A stretch of DNA of 64,000 bases from an uncultured Aequorivita sp. (GTDB lineage Bacteria; Bacteroidota; Bacteroidia; Flavobacteriales; Flavobacteriaceae). The translations under genes were made by a program, and so were the position numbers. Numbering within the stretch: position 1 is the stretch's first letter; each line of letters opens with the position of its first letter. Below are positions 1 through 7,259 of this stretch, piece after piece. Location: the NCBI GenBank assembly GCA_937125455.1, contig CAKZLK010000043.1, positions 186,001 through 250,000 on the forward strand, in the 5' to 3' direction. The notes under the pieces were generated by a model. The model saw only the letters and a program-made list of their open reading frames with translations. It was not told the origin of the DNA and searched no databases.

Positions 1-581
1 TCATTTGAAAAGGTTAGGCCCGGCATTAAGCCACGTTTTTTCAACCAAAAAATAGAGCAGAAAGCTCCTGAAAAGAAAATTCCTTCAACCGCTGCAAAAG
101 CTATTAATCGTTCAGCAAATGAATCACTTTCAATCCATTTTAATGCCCAATCTGCTTTCTTCTTAATTGCCGGAAATGTTTCAATAGCATTGAAAAGTTG
201 GTCTTTTTCCTTTTCGTCTTTAACGTAAGTATCAATTAGCAACGAATAAGTTTCGCTGTGGATGTTTTCCATCATAATTTGGAAACCGTAGAAGAATTTT
301 GCTTCACTGTATTGTACTTCGTTTACAAAATTTTCGGCAAGATTTTCGTTTACAATTCCATCGGAAGCAGCAAAAAAAGCAAGAATGTGTTTTATGAAAT
401 AACGCTCATCAGCATTCAGTTTTGTAGTCCAATCGGTAAGATCTTGGTGCAAATCAATTTCTTCGGCCGTCCAAAAACTTGCTTCGCTCTTTTTATACCA
501 CTCCCAAATATCGTGATGTTGAATTGGGAATATTACGAATCTGTTTTTGTTTTCCTGTAAAATTGGTTCAAGTGCACTCAT
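1..581 (-). CDS. nrdB: Ribonucleoside-diphosphate reductase small (beta) subunit, partial
   Basis: Class I ribonucleotide reductase radical subunit, which makes dNTPs by generating the radical used by the large subunit in the cytoplasm. The minus-strand frame begins at ATG 579-581 with [15 protein letters not shown] and runs off the left edge, giving 193 residues of a protein that is usually about 320-330. The first diiron ligand is Asp74; ExxHxxxY follows at 105-112 (Glu105, His108 and the radical tyrosine Tyr112), and Glu166 lies in the next ligand helix ([10 protein letters not shown]). The last residues [10 protein letters not shown] match the family just before the distal ligands. The 3' half and any nrdA neighbour are outside the window. 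The family call is secure; only the C-terminal end is unseen. Confidence 0.95.
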   Translation of the reverse strand, partial: MSALEPILQENKNRFVIFPIQHHDIWEWYKKSEASFWTAEEIDLHQDLTDWTTKLNADERYFIKHILAFFAASDGIVNENLAENFVNEVQYSEAKFFYGFQIMMENIHSETYSLLIDTYVKDEKEKDQLFNAIETFPAIKKKADWALKWIESDSFAERLIAFAAVEGIFFSGAFCSIFWLKKRGLMPGLTFSN

Positions 582-911
582 ATGTCCTTTGTTTTTAGAT
601 TAAAATTTGCCGCCGCTCGGGACTAACAAATATGAAGAAATTTAAAGGAAATCGAGGCTTAAAAAATATTAGTTTTTTAACAAAGTTTTCAACACGTGAT
701 AATCAATTGTTTACAAAAAAAAATAAAAATTAATTTTCAAAACACTGATTTATAATACTTTATATTGTTTTTGTTGACTTCGCAAAGAGAAAAAGTTTAC
801 AAAAAATGAAAACTATAAGCGAACTTTTTTAACATTTTGAAATACTTTAGAAACACCTGAAAAGACTATTCTTTCTGAAGAAACAGGGCTTTGAATTCAC
901 AAATAAAAAAA
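582..911. other. AT-rich intergenic region between nrdB and serS
   Basis: This stretch of about 330 bases has no credible gene. It lies upstream of nrdB and downstream of serS, both on the minus strand, so it should carry the nrdB promoter and the serS end. I see no exact TAnnTTTG box for nrdB. The nearest is CATATTTG on the minus strand (plus CAAATATG near 628-635), which matches 7 of 8 positions. A weak five-pair hairpin, TTCTT/AAGAA, lies near 870 and is too poor to call a terminator. Confidence 0.4.
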
Positions 912-2183
912 TTAGTTTATAAAATCGAATCCGCAATACGGAACCAAAACTTCTGGAACTTTAATACCATCTTCTGTTTGGTAATTTTCAAGAATTCCAG
1001 CCAAAACTCTTGGTAAAGCCAAAGAGCTTCCATTCAATGTGTGTGCAAGTTTGTTTTTTCCATCAGTATCTTTAAACCGAAGTTTTAAACGATTGGCCTG
1101 AAAAGTTTCAAAATTTGAAACCGAAGAAATTTCCAACCAACGATCCTGTGCTGTTGAAAATACTTCAAAATCATAAGTCAAAGCTGAAGTGAAACCTAAA
1201 TCACCCCCGCAAAGACGAAGAATTCGGTACGGCAACTTCAACTCGCGAAGAATATCTTTTACGTGTGCCACCATTGCGTCCAAAGCAGCGTATGAATTGT
1301 CCGGATGCTCAATACGAACAATTTCTACTTTATCAAATTGATGCAAACGGTTTAATCCGCGAACGTGTGCTCCGTAACTTCCAGCTTCACGACGAAAACA
1401 AGGCGTGTAAGCCGTACAAGTAATTGGTAAATCAGCGTGGTTCAACAAATCGCCACGAAACATATTAGTAACAGGAACCTCAGCAGTTGGAATTAAATAT
1501 AAGTCGTCAATACCAACATGATACATCTGTCCTTCTTTATCGGGCAATTGCCCAGTTCCATAGCCTGAAGCTTCGTTCACCAAATGTGGCACTTGATATT
1601 CGGTATAGCCTGCAGAAGTGTTTTTATCTAAAAAATAAGAGATCAAAGCACGTTGCAAACGCGCACCTTTTCCTTTATAAACAGGAAAACCAGCACCAGT
1701 GATTTTTACGCCAAGTTCAAAATCTATCAAATCATATTTTTTGGCGAGCTCCCAATGGGGAAGCGCACCTTCAACCAATTTTGGAATCTCCCCTTCTTTA
1801 TAAACTTCTTCATTATCATTCTCGTCGGTTCCAGCTGGCACCAAATCATTCGGGATATTTGGAAGCGTGTAAAGTAGTTGTTGCAACTTTTCAGCAGCGA
1901 CCAACATTTGTTCATTCAGCTGTTTTGAAGATTCCTTCAATTCAACTGTTTTTTTCTTTAATTCGTTTGCTTTTTCAGTTTCACCACTTTGAAAAAGTTT
2001 ACCAATTTCTTTTGAATATGTATTACTCTGTGCTAAAATGGCATCCAACTGCGCTTGCGAACTGCGGCGTTCTTCATCTAAATTTAAAACTTCTTCCAGT
2101 ACCGAAGAAGCATCCATGCCGCGCTTGGCAAGGGCTTTAATGTATTTTTCTTTGTTTTCTCGGATGTCGGTTACTTGTAGCAT
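912..2183 (-). CDS. serS: Seryl-tRNA synthetase
   Basis: Charges tRNA-Ser (and tRNA-Sec where present) with serine, in the cytoplasm. The 423-residue length is normal. Residues 30-105 are the long antiparallel coiled-coil arm that grips the tRNA. The TAE serine-binding loop is at 233-235, class II motif 2 (FRREAGSYG) at 263-271, and motif 3 with its arginine at 389-400 (ALPRVLAGILEN). The motif 3 segment carries LPR where many SerRS have VGR, a variant I have seen in this phylum. It is the last gene of the minus-strand run that starts with prs, 38 bases after the HTTM gene. No T-box or other leader is visible. Confidence 0.97.
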   Translation of the reverse strand: MLQVTDIRENKEKYIKALAKRGMDASSVLEEVLNLDEERRSSQAQLDAILAQSNTYSKEIGKLFQSGETEKANELKKKTVELKESSKQLNEQMLVAAEKLQQLLYTLPNIPNDLVPAGTDENDNEEVYKEGEIPKLVEGALPHWELAKKYDLIDFELGVKITGAGFPVYKGKGARLQRALISYFLDKNTSAGYTEYQVPHLVNEASGYGTGQLPDKEGQMYHVGIDDLYLIPTAEVPVTNMFRGDLLNHADLPITCTAYTPCFRREAGSYGAHVRGLNRLHQFDKVEIVRIEHPDNSYAALDAMVAHVKDILRELKLPYRILRLCGGDLGFTSALTYDFEVFSTAQDRWLEISSVSNFETFQANRLKLRFKDTDGKNKLAHTLNGSSLALPRVLAGILENYQTEDGIKVPEVLVPYCGFDFIN

Positions 2184-2221
2184 AGTATGTTTTTTAAAGT
2201 GGTAAATTTATGGAACTCTCC

Positions 2222-3559
2222 TTATTTTTCAGTTGGTTTTGCACTATAATCTTCCGGGGAAGATAAAATCCATTCGCTGTGTTTAAATGGATGCCATTCT
2301 TCTGAAGCAATATCGATATTTGGATCAATAAAAAGGTGATAAGGACCATCATTTACACTTACTTTTGATTCCAGATAAACAGCTACATCATTTCCTTTTT
2401 TGGCTTCAATTGCTTTAATTTTTTGTGCAAGTTGCCACATTAAATCGGGTTTGGTTGCTACTGCCGCCTTTTGTTTGTAGCCCAGTAATTTTCCGTAATT
2501 GTAATGTTCCTTTTTGCCTGTATTTTTATCTTTCACCCAAACCACAAGGCTTCCGCTTTTGGAACGGAGCATCATCCGCCAACTCAGTCGGTGGCCTTCT
2601 TCTGTCCAAAGTACATCATCCTTAAAAAACCAATGGCGCAATGGAAGACCGAGCTGAAACATAAAGTAGATGCCAAAAACCGATATAAATAGCTTTTTAT
2701 ATTTTGGGATAAATACTTCGTTGCCAGTGTATAATTTTTTCTTCGGAAGAAATCTTTTCTGCAATGTTTCGGCTGAAAAGAAAAACAATGCAAAAGCTAT
2801 GGACATATACGGAAATATGCCAATATGAAAAATAAAGGAATTAAAAAGATGAAAAAATATGGAAATAATAAATCCAAGCAACCGCGTACGCCTCCAAAGC
2901 ATTAAAGGCACGATAAGTAAATCGAAAAAAATACCTGTATAAGCAATCGTCCAATGCACCCAACTCTTTTGCAAAAGTCCTCCAACAAGCCAATAATCGC
3001 TTTTCCCCTCCATAAGCAAGGCAGGCATAGAGCCATTGAGCCAATCTGGATAAAACTTTGCCAAAGAAGCAAATGTATAGACAATCCAAACCTGAAGGAT
3101 GAGAACTAGAATAACCCATCGGGGCATATATGGGGATTTTATCTTTGGATTTATTTTGGCATCCAACGAAAACCAGCCGTTTGCAGGCAGAAAGGCCATT
3201 ATCCAGCACAACAACATCATTAAATAATAGTGATTGTTATAACTAGATTTCTGCATTAAATAAACACAGGTCCACATAATTGCATATACAATCATACTGA
3301 AACGGTATTTATAGCCCAGCATCACAAAAATGCCGAAGATGCCCATTATTAAAAAATAATAATACAATAAATCGCCTCGTAGATATTGCAAAAAGCCGAA
3401 GCCTATAAAATTGAATGTAAAAGGCGTATCTACCAAAGTACGGCTAACCCAACCCGTAAAAATACCGCCAATAGCCTCGACAGCAATCAAAAGGCCAAAT
3501 ACGACCCTAAAAAGAACGAGCCCAATATTATCAACCTGTTTGAATAGAAGTTTATTCAC
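2222..3559 (-). CDS. HTTM domain membrane protein (vitamin K-dependent gamma-carboxylase-like)
   Basis: A 445-residue polytopic membrane protein of the HTTM family, the bacterial relatives of vertebrate vitamin K-dependent gamma-carboxylase. Hydrophobic segments alternate from residue 13 to about 275, including the family-typical stretch FASLAKFYPDWLNG near 165-178. A soluble C-terminal tail of about 140 residues follows. Bacterial members have no firmly established reaction, so carboxylase activity should not be assumed. The start is GTG at 3557-3559, overlapping the ribF stop as GTGA, which implies translational coupling. There is no in-frame ATG that would keep the first membrane segment. 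It sits between ribF and serS in one minus-strand run. Confidence 0.85.
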   Translation of the reverse strand: MNKLLFKQVDNIGLVLFRVVFGLLIAVEAIGGIFTGWVSRTLVDTPFTFNFIGFGFLQYLRGDLLYYYFLIMGIFGIFVMLGYKYRFSMIVYAIMWTCVYLMQKSSYNNHYYLMMLLCWIMAFLPANGWFSLDAKINPKIKSPYMPRWVILVLILQVWIVYTFASLAKFYPDWLNGSMPALLMEGKSDYWLVGGLLQKSWVHWTIAYTGIFFDLLIVPLMLWRRTRLLGFIISIFFHLFNSFIFHIGIFPYMSIAFALFFFSAETLQKRFLPKKKLYTGNEVFIPKYKKLFISVFGIYFMFQLGLPLRHWFFKDDVLWTEEGHRLSWRMMLRSKSGSLVVWVKDKNTGKKEHYNYGKLLGYKQKAAVATKPDLMWQLAQKIKAIEAKKGNDVAVYLESKVSVNDGPYHLFIDPNIDIASEEWHPFKHSEWILSSPEDYSAKPTEK

Positions 3560-4485
3560 CCTCTTTTTAGATATTGCTTTGCGAAATTTTCATCTTTTTG
3601 TATTTCCTGGCGCAATAGTTCAATGGATTCGAAAGTCTCCTCATCTCTTATAAATTTTAAAAATTCAATGGTGATTTCCTTTCCATACAAGTCTTTATTA
3701 AAAGCCAAAAAATAGGTTTCAATGGTCTTTTCTGTTCCGCGAACAGTTGGATTGGTCCCAATGCTGGTTATTCCATAAAATTTTTCGTCTTCAATTATGG
3801 CCTGGACAACATAAACCCCATTTTTTGGAACTAGCTTATAATTTTCTTTCAATTTTAAATTAGCAGTGGGATAATTGATGGTTCGGCCCAATGCTTTTCC
3901 CTTTACCACTTCGCCTGAAATCATAAAATTGTAGCCTAAATAACTATTTGCAGTTTCAACATCTCCTTCATTTAGAGCTTTTCGGATTTTTGTTGAACTT
4001 ATGGCAACATCGTCAATTTCTTTTGCTGAAATTTCCTCAACTTGAAAGTTATATTCTTTTCCAAATTCTTTTAAATCTTCAATATCTGCGTTTCTGTTTC
4101 TTCCAAAACGATGATCGTAACCGATGATAATTTTTTTGGCCTTCAAGCTATTTACCAAAATATCGCGTACATATTCCAATGCCGTCAATCGTGAAAAGGC
4201 ATGTGTAAAAGGATGGATTACCAAATGATTAAGCCCAGTTTTTTCAAGTAATTGGGTTCTTTCTTCAATAGTGTTGATGAGTTTTATGTCTGAATTTTGT
4301 TGAAGCACCATTCGCGGATGTGGAAAAAAGGTAAGCACAACGGAATCAAGGTTTTCTTTTTGGGCAGTTTCTACAACGCGTTTTAAAATAGTTTTATGCC
4401 CAATATGCACACCATCAAAAGTGCCAATGGTAACAACGCTCTGCCGTTCATTTTTATATGCTGAAGCTTCGGAATATTTCTTCAA
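3556..4485 (-). CDS. ribF: Bifunctional riboflavin kinase / FAD synthetase
   Basis: Phosphorylates riboflavin to FMN and adenylates FMN to FAD, in the cytoplasm. It is 309 residues, the usual size. The N-terminal adenylyltransferase half has GTFDGVHIGH (21-30, the HxGH signature), GYDHRFGRN near 122-130 and ISSTKIR near 162-168. The C-terminal riboflavin kinase half begins near 185 and carries GKALGRTINYPTANL. It lies 2 bases downstream of pth and its stop overlaps the start of the HTTM gene, so pth, ribF and HTTM are very likely co-transcribed. Confidence 0.97.
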   Translation of the reverse strand: MKKYSEASAYKNERQSVVTIGTFDGVHIGHKTILKRVVETAQKENLDSVVLTFFPHPRMVLQQNSDIKLINTIEERTQLLEKTGLNHLVIHPFTHAFSRLTALEYVRDILVNSLKAKKIIIGYDHRFGRNRNADIEDLKEFGKEYNFQVEEISAKEIDDVAISSTKIRKALNEGDVETANSYLGYNFMISGEVVKGKALGRTINYPTANLKLKENYKLVPKNGVYVVQAIIEDEKFYGITSIGTNPTVRGTEKTIETYFLAFNKDLYGKEITIEFLKFIRDEETFESIELLRQEIQKDENFAKQYLKRG

Positions 4486-4487
4486 AA

Positions 4488-5123
4488 TTATTTTCCGTTA
4501 AAAGTGTTCATAGTAATGTTCATTCCTGCAAGCGCGAATGACTCTATAATGTTGCAGCTCAATTCGAGCCTTTCGGGAAGTGTTTTTTCTTCTTCGGCCT
4601 CCCATTCACCCAAAACGTAATCCACTTGTCTTCCTTTGGCAAAAGCATCGCTTATCCCAAAGCGGAAACGATTATAATTTGTAGTCTGAAGCGTATTTTG
4701 AATATCCTTCAAACCATTATGGCCACCATCGCTACCTTTGGTTTTTATTCTAATAGTACCAAAAGCCAAATTCAAATCATCGGTAATAACCAACAAATTT
4801 TCCAACGGAATTTTCTCTTTGTCCAGCCAGTAATTTACGACCTTTCCGCTTAAATTCATATATGTGCTTGGTTTGAGGAATAGTAAAGTTCTACCCTTCA
4901 CTTTATGCGAAGTAACATCTCCCAACTTGGCCGTTTCCCAAGTAAGTGAGTTTTTTTCAGCATAAAAATCGACCACTTTAAAACCTATGTTGTGGCGGGT
5001 ATTTGCATATTTGGGGCCAATGTTTCCAAGGCCTACGATAAGGAATTTTTTCATCGGATCTTTTTCTTCTGAAACAATATCGGCAGTCTTTGCCGAAAAA
5101 AGGTTTTTGAATAGTGAAAACAT
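4488..5123 (-). CDS. pth: Peptidyl-tRNA hydrolase
   Basis: Releases peptides from stalled peptidyl-tRNA in the cytoplasm. The core starts at MKKFLIVGLGNIGPKYANTRHNIGFK, which contains the catalytic His of TRHN and the conserved Asn of GLGN. FLKPSTYMNLSG and GSDGGHNGLK are the other family motifs. I place the start at ATG 5121-5123 (MFSLFKNLF, 211 residues). The longer frame would begin at GTG 5159, inside the rplY terminator, so it cannot be used by a transcript starting after that terminator. A shorter alternative is ATG 5052-5054, directly at MKKFLIVG. The extra 23 residues are lysine- and acid-rich and may be lineage specific. ribF follows after 2 bases. Confidence 0.94.
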   Translation of the reverse strand: MFSLFKNLFSAKTADIVSEEKDPMKKFLIVGLGNIGPKYANTRHNIGFKVVDFYAEKNSLTWETAKLGDVTSHKVKGRTLLFLKPSTYMNLSGKVVNYWLDKEKIPLENLLVITDDLNLAFGTIRIKTKGSDGGHNGLKDIQNTLQTTNYNRFRFGISDAFAKGRQVDYVLGEWEAEEEKTLPERLELSCNIIESFALAGMNITMNTFNGK

Positions 5124-5142
5124 ATTGTTGCCAATCTTCGGT

Positions 5143-5181
5143 AAAAATAAAAAAAGCACCCTGAACTAACAGGATGCTTTT
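5143..5181 (-). terminator. Rho-independent terminator after rplY
   Basis: On the minus strand an arm ending in GCATCCTG pairs with CAGGGTGC across a six-base loop, with one internal mismatch and flanking A/T pairs that extend the stem to 11-12 pairs. A T-rich tract follows (plus-strand A run at 5143-5155). It sits 21 bases past the rplY stop and overlaps the spurious upstream GTG of pth. Confidence 0.85.
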
Positions 5182-5201
5182 CACTAATCTTTAAAAAGAA
5201 A

Positions 5202-5849
5202 TTATTCCTTTACTGCAGCAACATCATCAGTTTCTGTAGCTGGAACTTCTTCTCCTTCTGCACCTTCAGCTGTTTCAGTTTCATCTTCAGGTTCGTCCGC
5301 AATTGCAGTACGTGAAGTTCTAACTTGACAGATAACAGTGTTATCAGGGTGCATAATTTTATAATTGTCGGTTTTAAGCGACTTTGTGTACATTTTGTTA
5401 CCAATACGCATTTCGGTAATATCTGCTTCAATAAAATCTGGAAGATTTTCTGGCAAAGCTTTAACACGAAGTTTACGAGTAACAATACGCAATGTACCAC
5501 CGCTACGAACACCACGAGAGTTTCCTACAGTACGCACAGGGATTTCCATAGTAACTTCTTTGTCATCAAAAATTTGATAAAAATCGATGTGAAGAATACG
5601 GTCAGTCACTGGGTGAAATTGAATATCCTGTAGGACGGCATTAATTTTAGTGCCCCCTATGTTGATTACAACCGTGTGTACGTCTGGAGTGTATACCAAG
5701 TTTTTGAATGCAATCTCTTCTGCTGAAAAACTAATTGGCTCTTCCCCTCCGTAAACTACGCAAGGAACCATTCCAGCATTACGTAGGGCTTTCGTTGCCT
5801 TTTTGCCCACGCTTTCTCTTTGTGATCCTTTAATTGTAATAGATTTCAT
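5202..5849 (-). CDS. rplY: 50S ribosomal protein L25 / general stress protein Ctc
   Basis: L25 of the long Ctc type, which binds 5S rRNA in the large subunit. It is 215 residues: an N-terminal L25 domain (about 1-95; [17 protein letters not shown] and the VVYGG strand), a C-terminal TL5-type beta domain (about 100-185), and an acidic tail rich in Glu, Ala and Thr (190-215) that is common in this phylum. It follows prs with a gap of 142 bases that holds a complete promoter and a terminator-like hairpin (see those entries), so it probably has its own regulated transcript. A strong terminator follows. Confidence 0.96.
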   Translation of the reverse strand: MKSITIKGSQRESVGKKATKALRNAGMVPCVVYGGEEPISFSAEEIAFKNLVYTPDVHTVVINIGGTKINAVLQDIQFHPVTDRILHIDFYQIFDDKEVTMEIPVRTVGNSRGVRSGGTLRIVTRKLRVKALPENLPDFIEADITEMRIGNKMYTKSLKTDNYKIMHPDNTVICQVRTSRTAIADEPEDETETAEGAEGEEVPATETDDVAAVKE

Positions 5850-5875
5850 TTTTAAAAATTATTTATTAATAAAAA

Positions 5876-5904
5876 ACTCCCTAAAAACCTGTTTTTTAGG
5901 GAGT
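5876..5904 (-). promoter_or_regulatory. Terminator-like hairpin in the rplY 5' leader
   Basis: A perfect 12-pair stem: ACTCCCTAAAAA (5876-5887) against TTTTTAGGGAGT (5893-5904), with a 5-base loop. Read on the minus strand it is followed at once by six U residues, the form of an intrinsic terminator. It lies 27 bases before the rplY ATG and directly downstream of the rplY -7 box, so transcripts from that promoter must pass through it. It may also end read-through from prs. Attenuation, mRNA 5'-end protection, or a simple prs terminator are all possible. Confidence 0.75.
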
Positions 5905-5905
5905 G

Positions 5906-5934
5906 CAAAGATATATTTTATTTTGGATTTTCAA
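5906..5934 (-). promoter_or_regulatory. rplY: rplY promoter (-33 TTG, -7 TATCTTTG)
   Basis: On the minus strand TTG (5932-5934) is followed after 18 bases by TATCTTTG (5906-5913), an exact match to the Bacteroidota consensus TTG-N17-23-TAnnTTTG. Transcription should start near 5900-5902, at the base of the leader hairpin. Confidence 0.7.
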
Positions 5935-5991
5935 TTTAAGATTTTTGATTTTTTCGGAGAAATGAAAAAACCGTCCTTCTAATAAAAAAGA

Positions 5992-6930
5992 TTACATCAA
6001 AAACTTGGAGCTTATAGACTTGTTTGCGTTTACACTCAGCATAACATCTGCAAAAAGCTTAGCACAGCTGATTACTCTAACTTTACTGCTCTTTTTTGTT
6101 GGAATTGAGTCTGAAACGATCAATTCTAACAATTGCGATTTTTCAATTCTTTCATACGCATTACCCGAAAGAAGAGGATGCGTACAAACTGCGCGAACAC
6201 TTAAAGCGCCCCGCTCCATCATTAAATCTGCAGCTGTGGTAAGTGTTCCTGCGGTATCTACCATATCGTCCACCAGTACTACGTTTTTACCTTTTACGTC
6301 GCCAATGAGCTCCATGTGCGAGATTACATTCGCCTTTTCACGTTGTTTGTAGCAAATTACCACATCGCTATTTAAAAACTTTGAATAGGCATACGCACGT
6401 TTTGAACCACCCATATCAGGCGAGGCGATGGTAAGATTGTCAAGTTTCAAGCTTCTTAAATACGGAAGAAAAATAGTTGAGGCAAAAAGATGGTCTACTG
6501 GTTTTTCAAAAAATCCTTGAATTTGGTCCGCATGCAGATCCATGGTTATAATACGTGTTGCACCAGCAGTTTCTAACATTTTTGCAACCAGCTTTGCAGC
6601 TATGGGAACACGAGGCTTGTCCTTTCTGTCTTGTCGCGCCCATCCAAAATAAGGAAGTACAGCGGTAATGTGACGTGCTGATGCACGTTTTGCAGCATCA
6701 ATCATTAACAAAAGCTCCATTAAATGATCACTATTTGGAAAAGTTGAGCCAATCAAAAAAACACGGCTTCCACGAACGGATTCTTCAAAAGAAGGTTGAA
6801 ATTCGCCATCGCTATAGTGGGAAGTTATGACTTTCCCCAATGGAATGCCAAAGGCATTTGCAATGTCTTGTGCGAGTGCTTCACTTTGTTTACAGGCAAA
6901 AATCTTTGGTTCTGGAACAACGGTTGACAT
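5992..6930 (-). CDS. prs: Ribose-phosphate pyrophosphokinase
   Basis: Makes PRPP from ribose 5-phosphate and ATP, for purine, pyrimidine, NAD, His and Trp synthesis. It is 312 residues, the normal class I length. SDGEFQPSFEESVRG (40-54) and YFGWARQDRKDKPR (near 94-107, ATP flexible loop) are present, as is the PRPP-binding loop VVLVDDMVDTAGTL near 216-229. It is the first gene of the minus-strand run ending at serS. Upstream on the minus strand TACCTTTA matches 7 of 8 of the -7 consensus. Confidence 0.97.
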   Translation of the reverse strand: MSTVVPEPKIFACKQSEALAQDIANAFGIPLGKVITSHYSDGEFQPSFEESVRGSRVFLIGSTFPNSDHLMELLLMIDAAKRASARHITAVLPYFGWARQDRKDKPRVPIAAKLVAKMLETAGATRIITMDLHADQIQGFFEKPVDHLFASTIFLPYLRSLKLDNLTIASPDMGGSKRAYAYSKFLNSDVVICYKQREKANVISHMELIGDVKGKNVVLVDDMVDTAGTLTTAADLMMERGALSVRAVCTHPLLSGNAYERIEKSQLLELIVSDSIPTKKSSKVRVISCAKLFADVMLSVNANKSISSKFLM

Positions 6931-7035
6931 AATTTGTGATTTTGGTTTATTTTGGCTGTAAAGGTAAAAATTTAAACTAAGTGTTTTTTAAAAAAATACC
7001 TCCATAAAATTTTCAGTAAATTACAAATATTTGTT

Positions 7036-7043
7036 TATTTTTG
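7036..7043 (+). promoter_or_regulatory. -7 promoter box for tRNA-Leu
   Basis: TATTTTTG is an exact TAnnTTTG match ending 10 bases before the mature tRNA 5' end. No clear TTG lies at the right spacing upstream; the nearest is a TTTTC. Confidence 0.6.
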
Positions 7044-7053
7044 CCTCCCGTTT

Positions 7054-7135
7054 GCTCGAGTGGCGGAATTGGTAGACGCGCTGGATTCAAAATCCAGTGT
7101 TTTAGGACGTGCGGGTTCGATTCCCGCCTCGAGTA
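7054..7135 (+). tRNA. tRNA-Leu (anticodon CAA)
   Basis: A class II tRNA with a long variable arm. The acceptor 5' arm GCTCGAG (7054-7060) pairs with CTCGAGT (7128-7134), with one G-U pair at the end, and A73 is the discriminator. The anticodon stem CTGGA/TCCAG encloses TTCAAAA, giving anticodon CAA, which reads UUG. The T arm is GCGGG-TTCGATT-CCCGC (7111-7127). The 3' CCA is not encoded. It is transcribed alone, with its own promoter and terminator. Confidence 0.97.
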
Positions 7136-7136
7136 C

Positions 7137-7169
7137 AAAAGCTTCAACAGAAATGTTGAAGCTTTTTTT
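7137..7169 (+). terminator. Terminator after tRNA-Leu
   Basis: AAAAGCTTCAAC pairs with GTTGAAGCTTTT across a 6-base loop, then a run of T to 7169. It begins two bases after the tRNA. Confidence 0.9.
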
Positions 7170-7259
7170 ATTCCTTAAATTTTTGTTTGGAAATTAATAA
7201 CTTGTAACTTTCGCTAACGTTCACAGTTCTATTCTCATTTTTATTTCAGTTAAAAAAAC

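Noticed and set aside
258-560. Open frame of 100 codons on the plus strand at the left edge
   Set aside because: It is antisense to nrdB, which has conserved diiron and radical residues. The peptide is AT-driven and lacks any domain.
5124-5159. GTG start for pth at 5159
   Set aside because: It lies in the stem and U tract of the rplY terminator, and the added residues are not family-like.
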